Shown here: one piece after another, positions 1 to 8,649 of the stretch
How the letters are laid out: the number at the start of each line of letters is the position of its first letter
Position numbering within the stretch: the first letter of the stretch is position 1
Notes under the pieces: model-generated
Databases searched by the model: none
Told to the model about the DNA's origin: nothing
What the model saw: only the letters and a program-made list of their open reading frames with translations
Position numbers and translations under genes: made by a program
Source of the DNA: Roseovarius carneus
Lineage (GTDB): Bacteria > Pseudomonadota > Alphaproteobacteria > Rhodobacterales > Rhodobacteraceae
Length of the DNA: 64,000 nt
Assembly: GCF_020141465.1 (NCBI RefSeq)
Contig: NZ_JAHSPD010000001.1
Location: 1,780,374-1,844,373, forward strand
Direction of reading: 5' to 3'

Positions 1-878
1 TGGTAGTCGAACACCAGCTCATGGGTCATTGACGCATAGACAAGATAGCCGCCGGAGGTGTGGACGACGCCTTTGGGTTGGCCCGTGCTGCCGGAAGTAT
101 AGAGGATGAAGAGCGGGTCTTCGGCGTTCATCTCCTCGGGGGGGCATTCGGGGCTGGCCGCCGCCATAAGGGCGGTGCAATCGTGATCATGCTCGGTCCA
201 TGTGATCTGACCGCCTGTGCGTTTGACGACTAGGCATTGCACCCGGTCGTCGGTATGCAAAAGCGCCTGATCGGTATTGGATTTGAGCGCCGTCTTGCGC
301 CCGCCGCGTGGGGCCTCATCGGCGGTGATCACCACCTTGGCGCCGCACCCGTTGATCCGCGCGCCCAGAGCATCGGGCGAGAAGCCTGCAAAGACGATGG
401 AGTGGATCGCGCCGATCCGCGCGCAGGCGAGCATGGCATAGGCCGCTTCAGGGATCATGGGCAGGTAGAGGACAACGCGGTCACCCTTGCCCACGCCCAG
501 ATCCTTGAGGACATTGGCCATGCGACAGGTCTGATCGTGCAATTCCTGATAGGTGATGTGCTGGGCGGGCGTTTCTGGATCGTCTGCCTCCCAGATGATC
601 GCGGTCTGACCCGCGCGCGTGGCAAGGTGGCGGTCGATGCAATTGGCCGAGACATTCAGCGTGCCATCCGCAAACCAGTTGATGCCGACAGTGCCCAAAT
701 CAAACGATACATCGCGGACCTTGGTGAAGGGCGTCATCCAGTCGATGCGCTTGCCATGCTCGGCCCAGAACGTATCGGGGTCTTTGATGGAGGCTGCATA
801 CATTGCGTCATATCTGGCGGCGTCGATATGGGCCTTGGCGGCGAAATCGGCGGATGGCGGATAGGTTGTATCGGACAT
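1..878 (-). CDS. acs: Acetyl-CoA synthetase, N-terminal part (cut by window edge)
   Basis: Acetate + ATP + CoA to acetyl-CoA, through an acetyl-adenylate, in the cytoplasm. I read about 292 codons from an ATG at 878; the rest of the usual ~650 residues lies left of the window. The N-terminal segment around residues 35-60 ([10 protein letters not shown], then [10 protein letters not shown]) is the ACAS_N signature, and [11 protein letters not shown] near residues 260-270 is the AMP-binding P-loop of the ANL superfamily. Spacing and motifs fit Acs better than propionyl-CoA or long-chain ligases, but substrate choice depends on the missing C-terminal part. It is the last minus-strand gene after a five-gene ABC importer, 132 bases behind the LivF-type ATPase, so it may be co-transcribed with it. 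Confidence 0.9.
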   Translation of the reverse strand, partial: MSDTTYPPSADFAAKAHIDAARYDAMYAASIKDPDTFWAEHGKRIDWMTPFTKVRDVSFDLGTVGINWFADGTLNVSANCIDRHLATRAGQTAIIWEADDPETPAQHITYQELHDQTCRMANVLKDLGVGKGDRVVLYLPMIPEAAYAMLACARIGAIHSIVFAGFSPDALGARINGCGAKVVITADEAPRGGRKTALKSNTDQALLHTDDRVQCLVVKRTGGQITWTEHDHDCTALMAAASPECPPEEMNAEDPLFILYTSGSTGQPKGVVHTSGGYLVYASMTHELVFDY

Positions 879-1010
879 ATCGGACCTTTGTCTTTTAGAG
901 CACATGTCTTTTAAATCGCGGTGTCCGGGCGGGGTCACGCGTTGGCGGTGGGTCCCGGCCCAGATGGAAGGGGCCCACCCGAAGGCAGGCCGTTATACGT
1001 GATGTCGAGC

Positions 1011-1766
1011 TTAGATCGCCAAGTATTCGGCGCGCAGCTCTTCGTTTTCGAGCACCTCTGTGGCGGTGCCGTCAAACACGATCCCGCCCGTGTCGAGGAT
1101 GATTGCGCGATCGGCCAGTTGCAAGGCGCGCACTGCGTTTTGCTCCACGAGGATTGTCGTGATGCCTTGTTCCTTGATCACCCGGAGGGTCTTTTCGATC
1201 TCGTCCACGATCACGGGCGCAAGGCCCTCGTAAGGCTCGTCCAGCAGCAGCACCTTGATATCGCGGGCCAGCGCGCGGGCCAGTGCGAGCATCTGTTGCT
1301 CACCGCCCGACAGGGTGACGCCATCTTGCTTGCGGCGCTCCTTGAGGCGGGGAAAGAGGTCGTAGATGCGGTCCAGCGACCAGCCGATGGGCGGCGCGAT
1401 CTGGGCCAATTGCAGATTCTCCTCGACGGTGAGGCCGGGGATGATGCGGCGATCTTCTGGCACGAGGCCGATCCCGGCGGTCGAGGCCTCGTGGCTTTTC
1501 ATCTTGTGAAGCGGCTGGTGATCCAGCCAGATTTCGCCATGGTTCAGCTGTGGGTCATCCATCCGCGCGATGGCACGCAGGGTGGTTGTCTTGCCGGCGC
1601 CGTTGCGGCCCAGAAGGGCGAGGATCTCGCCCTCATGCACATTAAAGCTGATGCCTTGAACGATGTAGCTTTCGCCGTAATAGGCCTGCATGTCCCAGAC
1701 CGACAGGAAGGCGGGGGCTGTGGCGGCCTGATTGGCGTTCTTCGAGAAGTCGGGTTTGACGTTCAT
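1011..1766 (-). CDS. LivF-type ABC transporter ATP-binding protein
   Basis: Second ATPase of a branched-chain amino acid (HAAT) type importer, working at the inner face of the membrane. 251 aa. Walker A GRNGAGKTT at 53-61, signature LSGGEQQ at 151-157, and Walker B ending in D175-E176. The PEDRRI segment at 102-107 is typical of LivF. An N-terminal extension of about 20 residues precedes the ABC core. It follows the LivG-type ATPase by 90 bases that contain two short hairpins, and precedes acs. The substrate is not readable from the ATPase. The link to acs suggests acetate, another short-chain acid or a precursor rather than leucine, but that is inference. Confidence 0.88.
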   Translation of the reverse strand: MNVKPDFSKNANQAATAPAFLSVWDMQAYYGESYIVQGISFNVHEGEILALLGRNGAGKTTTLRAIARMDDPQLNHGEIWLDHQPLHKMKSHEASTAGIGLVPEDRRIIPGLTVEENLQLAQIAPPIGWSLDRIYDLFPRLKERRKQDGVTLSGGEQQMLALARALARDIKVLLLDEPYEGLAPVIVDEIEKTLRVIKEQGITTILVEQNAVRALQLADRAIILDTGGIVFDGTATEVLENEELRAEYLAI

Positions 1767-1780
1767 TTTATGTGTCTCCC

Positions 1781-1841
1781 GGTCCGGGCTTGATCCGGAC
1801 CCTCATGGTTGGCCGCGAGGCCCCGGCGCATTGGCCGGGGC
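1781..1841. other. Two GC-rich hairpins between livG- and livF-type genes
   Basis: Two perfect 7-bp inverted repeats lie in the 90-base gap: GGTCCGG (1781-1787) with CCGGACC (1795-1801), and GCCCCGG (1820-1826) with CCGGGGC (1835-1841). Neither is followed by a T run, so they are more likely mRNA-processing or stability elements than terminators. This is inferred from sequence symmetry only. Confidence 0.4.
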
Positions 1842-1856
1842 GCGGGTATATCTGGA

Positions 1857-2618
1857 TCAGACGCTTTCGCCCAAATAGGCTTCGCGCACTTTGGGGTGGC
1901 CTTTGATGTTCTCCGGCGTGTCCTCGACCAATGGGCTGCCTTGGGCCAGCACGGTGATCCGCTCGGCCAAGGAGAACACAACATGCATGTCATGCTCAAT
2001 GATCGCGATGGTGATATCGCGCTCTTCCTTGATCTGCTTGAGCAGGTCGATCGTGTTGTTGGTATCCGCCCGCGCCATGCCCGCTGTGGGCTCATCCAGA
2101 AGCAGCAGGCGCGGCTCCTGCGCGAGGCACATACCGATCTCAAGGCGGCGCTTGTTGCCCCGGCTCATCGCGGCGGCGTTATCGTGGCGCGCATCGGCGA
2201 GGTTGAGGCTCTCCAGGATATGCTCTGCCTGTTCGATGATGCTCTTTTCGTTCTGCGTGCTCTCGATTGCATGCATCCGGAAAGCCCCGTCGCGTTTGGC
2301 GAAAATCGGGATCATCATGTTTTCCAGCACTGTAAGATCGCTGAATATCTCGGGCGTCTGAAAGACGCGGGAGATGCCCATCTGGTTGATCTCGTAGGGT
2401 TTGCGCCCCAGCACCGATTGGCCGTCAAAGCTAACCGAGCCTGTGTCGGGGATCAGCTTGCCCACCAACACGTTGAGCAAGGTAGACTTGCCCGCGCCAT
2501 TGGGGCCGATGATGGCATGCACGCTATTTTCCGCGATGCTCAGGTTCACATCGCCCAAGGCCTGCAACCCGCCGAAGCGTTTGTTGACGTTTTTGACTTC
2601 AAGAATTCCCATCGTCAC
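1857..2618 (-). CDS. LivG-type ABC transporter ATP-binding protein
   Basis: First ATPase of the HAAT-type importer, 253 aa, cytoplasmic face of the membrane. Walker A GPNGAGKST at 38-46 and Walker B LLLLDEPTAGM are intact. The C-terminal stretch AIIEHDMHVVF is the LivG-type H-loop region. The signature motif is unusual: MSRGNKRRLE in place of the common LSYGQQRRLE, so the aromatic and Gln positions are changed. The start ATG has a GGAGAC ribosome-binding site just upstream. It lies 6 bases after the LivM-type permease, so the two are surely one transcript. The sequence alone does not give the substrate. Confidence 0.88.
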   Translation of the reverse strand: MTMGILEVKNVNKRFGGLQALGDVNLSIAENSVHAIIGPNGAGKSTLLNVLVGKLIPDTGSVSFDGQSVLGRKPYEINQMGISRVFQTPEIFSDLTVLENMMIPIFAKRDGAFRMHAIESTQNEKSIIEQAEHILESLNLADARHDNAAAMSRGNKRRLEIGMCLAQEPRLLLLDEPTAGMARADTNNTIDLLKQIKEERDITIAIIEHDMHVVFSLAERITVLAQGSPLVEDTPENIKGHPKVREAYLGESV

Positions 2619-2624
2619 GTCTCC

Positions 2625-3821
2625 TTATTCGGCTGGGGTGGATTGGGTGTCTTTGGCATCGGCTTTTTTGCCGCCGCCAAAGAGCCGTGCAAGACGCTGT
2701 CCGCCTTCGACCAGCCCGCCGGGCAGGAAGATCACGACGCCCATGAAGATCAGGCCCAGCGTCAGGTGCCAGCCTTTGCCGATAAACGGATAGACCATCG
2801 TGACCATAAGGTCTTCGATCCCATCGGGCATGAAGGCGAACCACTGATGCAGGATCGTGTCGTTGATCTTGGAGATGATGTTCTCCATGTATTTGATCAT
2901 ACCTGCACCGAGAACAGGCCCAATCAGCGTGCCTGCGCCGCCGAGGATGGTCATCAAAACGACCTCGCCCGAGGCGGTCCAGAACATACGCTCAGGTCCC
3001 ACCTGGGTGTCCATCGCCACCATGAGGCCACCGGCGAGGCCGGCATACATGCCGGAGATCACGAAGGCCGCGAGGGTGTATGGCTTGGCGTTGAGGCCGG
3101 TGTAATTCATCCGGGTGTTGTTGGATTTGATCGCCCGCAGCATAATGCCGAAAGGCGAGCGGAAGATGCGGATGCTGAGATAGAAGGCCAGCAGCATCAC
3201 GATGGCGGCGATGTAATAGCCTACGTTGAAGGTAAACTCCCACGCGCCGACATTCAGCTCATAACTCGATGTCATCTCTAGCCCAAAGAGGTTAGCCCGG
3301 CTGATGCCGCCACCTTCGGGTGCGCTTTCAAGGATGCGCGCGTCGGTGTTGCGCAATTGCAGCCCGGTCTCACCGCCCGTCAGAGGCGTGAGCACCGAAT
3401 AGGCCATCGCGAAGGACATCTGAGCGAAGGCTAGCGTGAGGATCGAGAAGTAGATCCCCGAGCGGCGCAGGGAGATATAGCCCACGATCAGCGAGAAGAG
3501 CCCGGCAATGATCACCGCCAGCACCATCGCGGGGATGATGTTGGTCGTGAGAAGCTTCATCATCCAGATCGCAGCATAGGACCCGACACCGAGGAAAGCG
3601 GCATGTCCGAAGCTGAGATAGCCGGTGAGGCCAAAGAGGATGTTGAACCCGATTGCGAAGATCCCAAAGATCACGAAACGCTGCATCAGGTCTGGATAGC
3701 CCGCGTTGAACTGCGCCATAGCGCTGCCTTCGGGGAAGGGGTTGAGGATGAAGGGTGCCAGCATGGTCAGGGCGACCACCAGCATCAGCAAAGAGAAGTC
3801 TTTTTTGGTAAGTCCAAGCAT
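2625..3821 (-). CDS. LivM-type ABC transporter permease
   Basis: Inner-membrane permease of the importer, 398 aa. About ten hydrophobic segments span residues 10-375, starting with the helix [17 protein letters not shown]. The LivM hallmark is the segment around [20 protein letters not shown] near residues 65-85. The EAA-like cytoplasmic loop reads [16 protein letters not shown]. The C-terminal tail (residues 380-398) is charged and cytoplasmic. It starts 3 bases after the stop of the LivH-type permease and is followed after 6 bases by the LivG-type ATPase. It is longer than E. coli-type core LivM domains because of an insertion of about 40 residues near 150-190, which may be periplasmic. Confidence 0.88.
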   Translation of the reverse strand: MLGLTKKDFSLLMLVVALTMLAPFILNPFPEGSAMAQFNAGYPDLMQRFVIFGIFAIGFNILFGLTGYLSFGHAAFLGVGSYAAIWMMKLLTTNIIPAMVLAVIIAGLFSLIVGYISLRRSGIYFSILTLAFAQMSFAMAYSVLTPLTGGETGLQLRNTDARILESAPEGGGISRANLFGLEMTSSYELNVGAWEFTFNVGYYIAAIVMLLAFYLSIRIFRSPFGIMLRAIKSNNTRMNYTGLNAKPYTLAAFVISGMYAGLAGGLMVAMDTQVGPERMFWTASGEVVLMTILGGAGTLIGPVLGAGMIKYMENIISKINDTILHQWFAFMPDGIEDLMVTMVYPFIGKGWHLTLGLIFMGVVIFLPGGLVEGGQRLARLFGGGKKADAKDTQSTPAE

Positions 3822-3824
3822 GGC

Positions 3825-4856
3825 TTATTCCTCCATCACGCCCTTGCGGCCCATAAGGCCACGCGGACGGGTAAGCAGAATGATGATGGCGACCAGATAG
3901 ATGATGATCTGGTTGAGGCCCGGCAACGTCTCAAGAACGATGGCCATTGAGGCGAAGCTTTCGAGAATACCCAAGAGGAACCCTGCAAGCACAGCCCCCG
4001 GAAGCGATCCCATTCCGCCGACGACGACCACCACGAAACTCAGGACCAGAAAGTCCATGCCCATATGGTAATTCGGCGAGTTGATGGGGGTATACATCAC
4101 CCCCGCCAGTCCCGCGACAGCCGCCGCAATGCCGAACATGATGGTAAAGCGCTTGTCGATATTGATGCCCAGAAGGCCCACCGTCTCACGGTCGGCCATA
4201 CCGGCCCGCACGACCATCCCGAAGGTGGTGAACTGCAAGAAGGCGAAGACCGCGCCGATGATCAGGGCGGCAAAGGCGAAGTAAACCAGACGCCAGTAGG
4301 GGTAGATGATCGTTTGCGGGTCAAAACCCACGAGGGCTCCGAAATCAAACGAGCCTGCAAATGCTTCCGGCGCGGGGGTGGGGATTGGGTTGGCACCGTA
4401 GAAGTATTTGATGATTTCCTGAAGCACGATGGCAAGGCCGAAGGTCACGAGGATCTGGTCCGCGTGAGGGCGCTTGTAGAAATGCTTGATAAGGCCGCGC
4501 TCCATGATGACCCCGATCAGGATCATGACGGGAATGGCGAAGAGGATCGCCAAGGGCACGGACCAGTCGATGATCGCCTCTCCTGCGGCTTGGCCGAATA
4601 TGTCGTAGATATAGGGCACATCGACCTTCAGCGGATTGCCGAGGAAGTCGGTCTGCGTCTCGTCGATCACCGTATAGCTCAGGCTGAAGATACGGCTGAG
4701 CGTGACGGCGCAGAACGCACCAATCATGAACAGGGCGCCATGGGCGAAGTTCACAACCCCCAAAGTGCCAAAAATCAGGGTCAGGCCTAGAGCGATGAGC
4801 GCGTAGGCGCTGCCCTTGTCCAGACCGTTCAGAATTTGCAGGAGTATTGCATCCAT
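3825..4856 (-). CDS. LivH-type ABC transporter permease
   Basis: Second permease of the importer, about 343 aa. I place the start at the ATG at 4856 (MDAILLQILNGLDKGS), because a GGTGGGA site sits just upstream; the frame stays open another 18 codons upstream without a typical N-terminus. The motif LGVVNFAHGALFMIGAF near residues 30-46 is the LivH signature, and the C-terminal GGMGSLPGAVLAGFLLGI is also family-typical. There is a family-unusual insertion (residues about 60-90). It is separated from the binding-protein gene by 143 bases holding strong stem-loops and followed closely by the LivM-type gene. Confidence 0.87.
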   Translation of the reverse strand: MDAILLQILNGLDKGSAYALIALGLTLIFGTLGVVNFAHGALFMIGAFCAVTLSRIFSLSYTVIDETQTDFLGNPLKVDVPYIYDIFGQAAGEAIIDWSVPLAILFAIPVMILIGVIMERGLIKHFYKRPHADQILVTFGLAIVLQEIIKYFYGANPIPTPAPEAFAGSFDFGALVGFDPQTIIYPYWRLVYFAFAALIIGAVFAFLQFTTFGMVVRAGMADRETVGLLGINIDKRFTIMFGIAAAVAGLAGVMYTPINSPNYHMGMDFLVLSFVVVVVGGMGSLPGAVLAGFLLGILESFASMAIVLETLPGLNQIIIYLVAIIILLTRPRGLMGRKGVMEE

Positions 4857-4905
4857 GTCGTGTCCCACCTTGTCAGGTTGCGCTCCGGAAGGAAGTTTCC
4901 GGCAA

Positions 4906-4946
4906 AACACATGGCGCCCGCCCCTAAAGGAGGGGCGCCATGTGTT
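4906..4946 (-). terminator. Large stem-loop between binding-protein and permease genes
   Basis: A perfect 13-bp inverted repeat (AACACATGGCGCC at 4906-4918 with its complement at 4934-4946) encloses a further C-rich/G-rich pairing. On the minus-strand transcript the stem ends in GTGTTTTG, a short U-run. It sits after the solute-binding-protein gene and before the permease gene. In importers such elements commonly cause partial termination or protect the upstream mRNA so that more binding protein than permease is made. That role is inference; the symmetry is directly visible. Confidence 0.6.
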
Positions 4947-4967
4947 CGTGTTTTATGGAAGTGCGTT

Positions 4968-4991
4968 AAGGCCGCCCCGAGAGGCGGCCTT
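4968..4991 (-). terminator. Second stem-loop just after the binding-protein stop
   Basis: AAGGCCGCC (4968-4976) pairs perfectly with GGCGGCCTT (4983-4991) around a 6-base loop, starting 8 bases beyond the stop codon of the binding-protein gene on the minus strand. Only two T residues follow, so it is a weak terminator at best and more likely a 3'-end stabiliser working with the larger stem-loop just downstream. Confidence 0.5.
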
Positions 4992-4999
4992 GCAGCAGA

Positions 5000-6370
5000 T
5001 CAGGCGCCAGCGTTGCAGCTGCCCAGTGTCGCCTCGGGACCGCCCATCTGGGGGTGATCAGGGGCGTAGGTCACTTGCTCGACCGGTGTTACTTCGACGA
5101 TTTCGACCAGGTCGAATTCGTTCTCAGGCTCTTCTTTACCCTTCACGACCAGCACGTCTTTGAAGCACTGGTGATCTTCGCCACGATAGAGTGTTGGGCC
5201 GTTGCCCATCCCGTCGAATTCGAAGTCTTTCAGAGCTTCGCCAACCGCACATGGGTTGAACGAGCCTGCGCGTTCCACGGCATCCGCATAAAGCAGCGCC
5301 TGAACATAGCCGGTATGTGCGGCCTGGCTGGGTGGGAAGCCATACTTCTCGCCGAACGATTTCACAAACGCGTTGGTGCCTGTGTAGCGCGCGCCAAGCT
5401 GGTTTTCGAGTTTCCAGTCCCAGTTTTGCGAGCCAAAGATGCCCTTCACGTTTTCGCCCGCACCGCGCGCCATAAGCTCGGAGTAGAGCGGCACAACAAT
5501 TTCGAACTTCTTGCCGTTTACTTCCAGATCGCGCAGGCCGAACTGCACAGCGTTGGTCAGCGAGTTGACCATGTTGCCGCCGTAGTGGTTCAGAACCAGA
5601 ACATCGGCACCCGATTGCAAAACAGGCGCGATATAGGCGCTGAAATCTGTGGCTGTGAGCGGGGTCAGAACTGTTTCGACCGTTTCCCAGCCCATGGCCT
5701 CAGTGGAGGTGCGCACGGCCTCTTCGGTGGTGTAGCCCCAGTTGTAGTCTGCGGTCAGGTGGTACGCTTTGCGGTCTGTGCCGTAGTTGGAGGCCAGAAC
5801 CGGCGCGAGGGCTGCGCCCGACATGTAGGAGTTGAAGAAATGGCGGAAGCCATTGGCCTTGCGGTCCTTGCCGGTGGTGTCGTTGGAGTGCGTGAGACCG
5901 GACATGAAGATGATGCCTGCCTCTTGGCAAAGCGCCTGCACAGCCACGGCCACGCCGGAGGAAGATCCGCCTGTAACCATCACAGCGCCGTCTTTTTCAA
6001 TCATCGACTTCGCCGAGGCGCGCGCCGCATCGGATTTGGTCTGCGTGTCGCCGGTGACATACTGGACTTTCTTGCCCATGATGCCGTTGCCTTGCAGAGC
6101 TTTGGACGTGAACGTGTTCAGCATCCCGCCATCGCCTTCACCATTCAGGTGCTCAACGGCCAGTTTGTAGGCGCGCAGCTGATCGGCACCCTCATCGGCA
6201 TAAGGGCCGGACTGTGGCACGTTGAAGCCGAGGGTGACTGTATCACCGGTGGGCTCATTGGTGTGCGCGGCAGCGGAGCCTGCGGTGAAAATCGTCGGAG
6301 CGGCAAGGCCGGCGCCGGCAATCGCGCTGGTCTTCAGCAGACCGCGGCGCGTGAAGCGTGAATTGGACAT
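5000..6370 (-). CDS. Tat-exported ABC transporter substrate-binding protein (LivK type)
   Basis: Periplasmic receptor for the HAAT-type importer, about 456 aa. The N-terminus carries a twin-arginine signal (SRFTRRGLLK, then a hydrophobic stretch to the ...GSAAA cleavage region near residue 35), so it is exported folded. The mature protein begins with the periplasmic-binding fold TVTLGFNVPQSGPYADEG. I chose the ATG at 6370, not 6376, because GGGAGG lies 6 bases upstream of it, whereas the other ATG abuts the site. It is the first gene of the minus-strand operon and faces a divergent regulator across 216 bases. It is larger than amino-acid LivK (~345 aa) and closer in size to receptors for amides or short organic solutes; the ligand is unknown. 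Confidence 0.87.
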   Translation of the reverse strand: MSNSRFTRRGLLKTSAIAGAGLAAPTIFTAGSAAAHTNEPTGDTVTLGFNVPQSGPYADEGADQLRAYKLAVEHLNGEGDGGMLNTFTSKALQGNGIMGKKVQYVTGDTQTKSDAARASAKSMIEKDGAVMVTGGSSSGVAVAVQALCQEAGIIFMSGLTHSNDTTGKDRKANGFRHFFNSYMSGAALAPVLASNYGTDRKAYHLTADYNWGYTTEEAVRTSTEAMGWETVETVLTPLTATDFSAYIAPVLQSGADVLVLNHYGGNMVNSLTNAVQFGLRDLEVNGKKFEIVVPLYSELMARGAGENVKGIFGSQNWDWKLENQLGARYTGTNAFVKSFGEKYGFPPSQAAHTGYVQALLYADAVERAGSFNPCAVGEALKDFEFDGMGNGPTLYRGEDHQCFKDVLVVKGKEEPENEFDLVEIVEVTPVEQVTYAPDHPQMGGPEATLGSCNAGA

Positions 6371-6586
6371 TAACATCCTCCCGTTTGAATGATCAAAGCG
6401 ACGCCTCCCAGCGCGGCTCAGATGGCACTATTGTGCAAATGTCTTATGCCACGGGATAAGAAAACTTCTCAACAAGCGCCTTTAGCCAAACAATATTTTT
6501 GTCAAAAAATAAACACAATCCAGTTGCAATTTGTAAATAAGTTTCCAAACTGTTACCAAGTGCGTTGAATCTGCAAGGGAAATGGC
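6371..6586. promoter_or_regulatory. Divergent AT-rich control region with candidate ScfR operator
   Basis: This 216-base gap separates the importer/acs operon from the regulator gene and is clearly AT-richer than its surroundings (6431-6560). It holds near-copies of the TTTGCAAA element bound by ScfR-family regulators such as PccR: TGTGCAAA at 6432-6439 and an adjoining pair GTTGCAAT/TTTGTAAA at 6523-6537. The family specificity is established for PccR and RamB. Assigning these sites to this regulator is inference. Both divergent promoters must lie here, but I cannot assign -35/-10 boxes with confidence. Confidence 0.5.
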
Positions 6587-7894
6587 GTGTCTGAAAGTGC
6601 TATCACAGGAACCCGCATCCGTGAGCGGCGGCAGGCCTTGGGCCTAAAGCAGAGCGCATTGGCCGCGAGTGCGGGGATATCGCCCTCCTATCTCAACCTC
6701 ATTGAGCATAACCGGCGCAGAATCGGCGGTAAAATCCTGCTCAGGCTCGCCGAGGCGCTGGATGTGGAGTCTCAGGCGCTGAGCCAGGGGGCCGAGGCCG
6801 CGCTGATCGCGGGCCTGCGCGAGGCGGCGAGCGATCGCGACGGTGCGCCCGAGCTTGCGCGTCTGGAGGAGTTTATCGGGCGCTTTCCCGGCTGGGCCGC
6901 GTTGATGCTGGCGCAGTTTCGTGAGGGGCAGGAGCGCGCGCAGATGGTGCAGACCCTGACAGACCGTTTGGCGCATGACCCGCATCTGGCGGCCTCCATC
7001 CATGAGGTGATCTCGGTCGTGACCGCCATCCGCTCCACTGCCGCGATCCTCGTGGATACCGAAAAGTTGGAGCCCGCATGGCAGGCGCGGTTTCACCGCA
7101 ACATCAACGAGGACAGTCAGCGTCTGGCCGAGGGCGCCACATCGCTGGTGCGCTATCTGGATGCGGCACCGGGGCAGGAGGTGGCGGGCGTGCGCTCACC
7201 TCAGGATGAGGTCGATCTCTTTCTGGAGGCGCATGGGTTTCACTTTGCGGCCATCGAGACGGGCGGGGCAGACGCGATTGACGGGCTCTTGGCAGCGTCA
7301 GATGTCCTCAGCCTGCCTGCCTCCGGGCTGATGGCGCGCAGTGTGCTGGAGCGGTATGCGGCAGATGCTGCTCGCCTGCCGCTTGGTGCCTTGACCGCAG
7401 CGTTGGAGGCGCTTGGCCCGGACCCGGTTGCATTGGCTGAGCGGTTTGACGCGGATTTGCCGTGCGTCCTGCGCCGTCTGGGTATGTTGCCGCCGGAGAT
7501 CATGGGGCCGGTCGGGCTTGTGATCGTGGACGGGTCGGGGGCGGTTTTGCTGGCGCGGGCGATAGACGGGTTTTCGGTGTCGCGCATGGGCGGGACCTGC
7601 CCGCTTTGGCCCGTCTTTCGCGTGCTGGCGCAGCCTGCTGTGCCGCTGCGAATGGAGCTTGTGCAAGCCTCACGTGACGCGCGCCCTGTGACCGCGCTCG
7701 CCATTACCGAGCCGCTTGGGCCCCCCGATTTCAACGCGCCGCCCTTGGTCCGGGCCTACATGCTGCTCTTGCCGGGCGCGGACGGGGAGACGCCTGCGGC
7801 GGTGGGAACAAGCTGCCGCATCTGCCCGATCGACCGATGCACCGCGCGGCGCGAGCCGTCGATCCTCACCGAGGCGGCGGGCACAGAGGCGTGA
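6587..7894 (+). CDS. XRE-family short-chain acyl-CoA regulator (ScfR: PccR/RamB type)
   Basis: DNA-binding regulator, 435 aa. Residues about 8-62 form a Cro/CI helix-turn-helix (RERRQALGLKQSALAASAGI, then SYLNLIEHNRR). The long C-terminal part matches the DUF2083 region of ScfR proteins and ends in the conserved cysteine cluster SCRICPIDRC (C410, C413, C418). Known members (RamB, PccR, MccR) sense short-chain acyl-CoA and control acetate or propionate genes. Position beside acs therefore supports control of the divergent importer/acs operon and of itself. The start is a GTG preceded by AAGGGA. The IrrE-like metal-site motif HExxH is not seen. The effector is likely an acyl-CoA, but which one is unknown. 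Confidence 0.85.
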   Translation: MSESAITGTRIRERRQALGLKQSALAASAGISPSYLNLIEHNRRRIGGKILLRLAEALDVESQALSQGAEAALIAGLREAASDRDGAPELARLEEFIGRFPGWAALMLAQFREGQERAQMVQTLTDRLAHDPHLAASIHEVISVVTAIRSTAAILVDTEKLEPAWQARFHRNINEDSQRLAEGATSLVRYLDAAPGQEVAGVRSPQDEVDLFLEAHGFHFAAIETGGADAIDGLLAASDVLSLPASGLMARSVLERYAADAARLPLGALTAALEALGPDPVALAERFDADLPCVLRRLGMLPPEIMGPVGLVIVDGSGAVLLARAIDGFSVSRMGGTCPLWPVFRVLAQPAVPLRMELVQASRDARPVTALAITEPLGPPDFNAPPLVRAYMLLLPGADGETPAAVGTSCRICPIDRCTARREPSILTEAAGTEA

Positions 7895-7999
7895 TGCCCC
7901 TGAGCAAGGCTTTGACAGCGCGCCCCGGAGCGCTGATAGTAAACCATCCGGCCTGCGCAGACCGGAGATGCGATTTGAACCGGAGGGGAGACCGGCCAA

Positions 8000-8368
8000 A
8001 TGGGCAAGCATGTTTTGCTGATCGAGGACGAACCGAACATCATCGAGGCGATCAGCTTTATCCTGTCGCGTGACGGGTGGGATGTGAAAACACATTCCAA
8101 CGGCCATGACGCGATGGATGTGATGCGCGCGCGCCGCCCCGATCTGGTGATCCTTGACGTGATGCTGCCTGGGCGCAGCGGGTTTGACCTTCTGGGCGAC
8201 ATCCGAGGGGACGCGGCTCTGGGGGCGCTTCCGGTGCTGATGCTGACTGCGCGAGGCCAACGCAAGGATCGCGAGATGGCCGAAGCGGCGGGCGTCAGCC
8301 GTTACATGACTAAACCCTTTTCCAATGCGGATGTATTGGAGGCTGTGCGCGATCTGGTGCGCGAATGA
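8000..8368 (+). CDS. Single-domain response regulator (CheY-like receiver)
   Basis: 122-aa receiver with no output domain. Acidic pocket residues E9-D10, phosphoacceptor D53 (LVILDVMLPG), the T/S switch (MLTARGQ) and Lys in MTKPF are all present. The ATG follows GGAGGGGAGA. It overlaps the next small membrane-protein gene by ATGA and stands in the same run as the kinase gene, so it is very probably that kinase's partner. Lacking a DNA-binding domain, it must act through protein contact or a phosphorelay; the neighbouring ScfR regulator is one conceivable target. Confidence 0.88.
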   Translation: MGKHVLLIEDEPNIIEAISFILSRDGWDVKTHSNGHDAMDVMRARRPDLVILDVMLPGRSGFDLLGDIRGDAALGALPVLMLTARGQRKDREMAEAAGVSRYMTKPFSNADVLEAVRDLVRE

Positions 8369-8649
8369 AGCCAGCGAAGTCTGTCTTTCTTGAGCGTGAC
8401 AGCTATCGGCGGCGGCGCATGGGTGATGCGGCGGTGTTGCTGCCGCTTTTTGGCACGGTTCTTTTGGTGATCCCGCTCTTGTGGCAATCGGGTGATGGCG
8501 GCGCGCGGACCACGGATGTGATGCTCTATATCTTCGGCGTTTGGGCGCTTCTGGCGGGGCTCGCGCGTTTGGTGTCCGGGTATTTGGACGTGGTGCCATC
8601 AGGCTCTGAGGAGGAGGCTGTCGATAGGTCCCCTGAGGGCCGGGGCTGA
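8365..8649 (+). CDS. Small membrane protein between response regulator and kinase
   Basis: 94 aa, family not recognised. There is a basic N-terminus (LERDSYRRRRMGD), two predicted membrane helices (about 24-43, PLFGTVLLVIPLLW, and about 54-76, MLYIFGVWALLAGLARLVSGYL), and an acidic tail (SEEEAVDRSPEGRG). It overlaps its upstream neighbour by ATGA and its downstream neighbour by TGATG, so it is translationally coupled to both the response regulator and the kinase. It probably works with the transporter-like sensor, for example as an accessory subunit, but no function can be read from the sequence. Confidence 0.75.
   Translation: MKPAKSVFLERDSYRRRRMGDAAVLLPLFGTVLLVIPLLWQSGDGGARTTDVMLYIFGVWALLAGLARLVSGYLDVVPSGSEEEAVDRSPEGRG

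Noticed and set aside
1809..3281. Long open frame (490 codons) on the plus strand opposite the LivG/LivM-type genes
   Set aside because: It lies antisense to clear ABC genes; composition is His/Gly-rich shadow sequence from GC-biased codons, with no family resemblance.
4906..4946. Possible riboswitch between receptor and permease genes
   Set aside because: It is a simple perfect hairpin with no conserved multi-helix core; a terminator or stabiliser explains it better.
5054..6361. Open frame of about 435 codons opposite the receptor gene
   Set aside because: Antisense to a clear Tat-exported binding protein; no start signal and no domain pattern.
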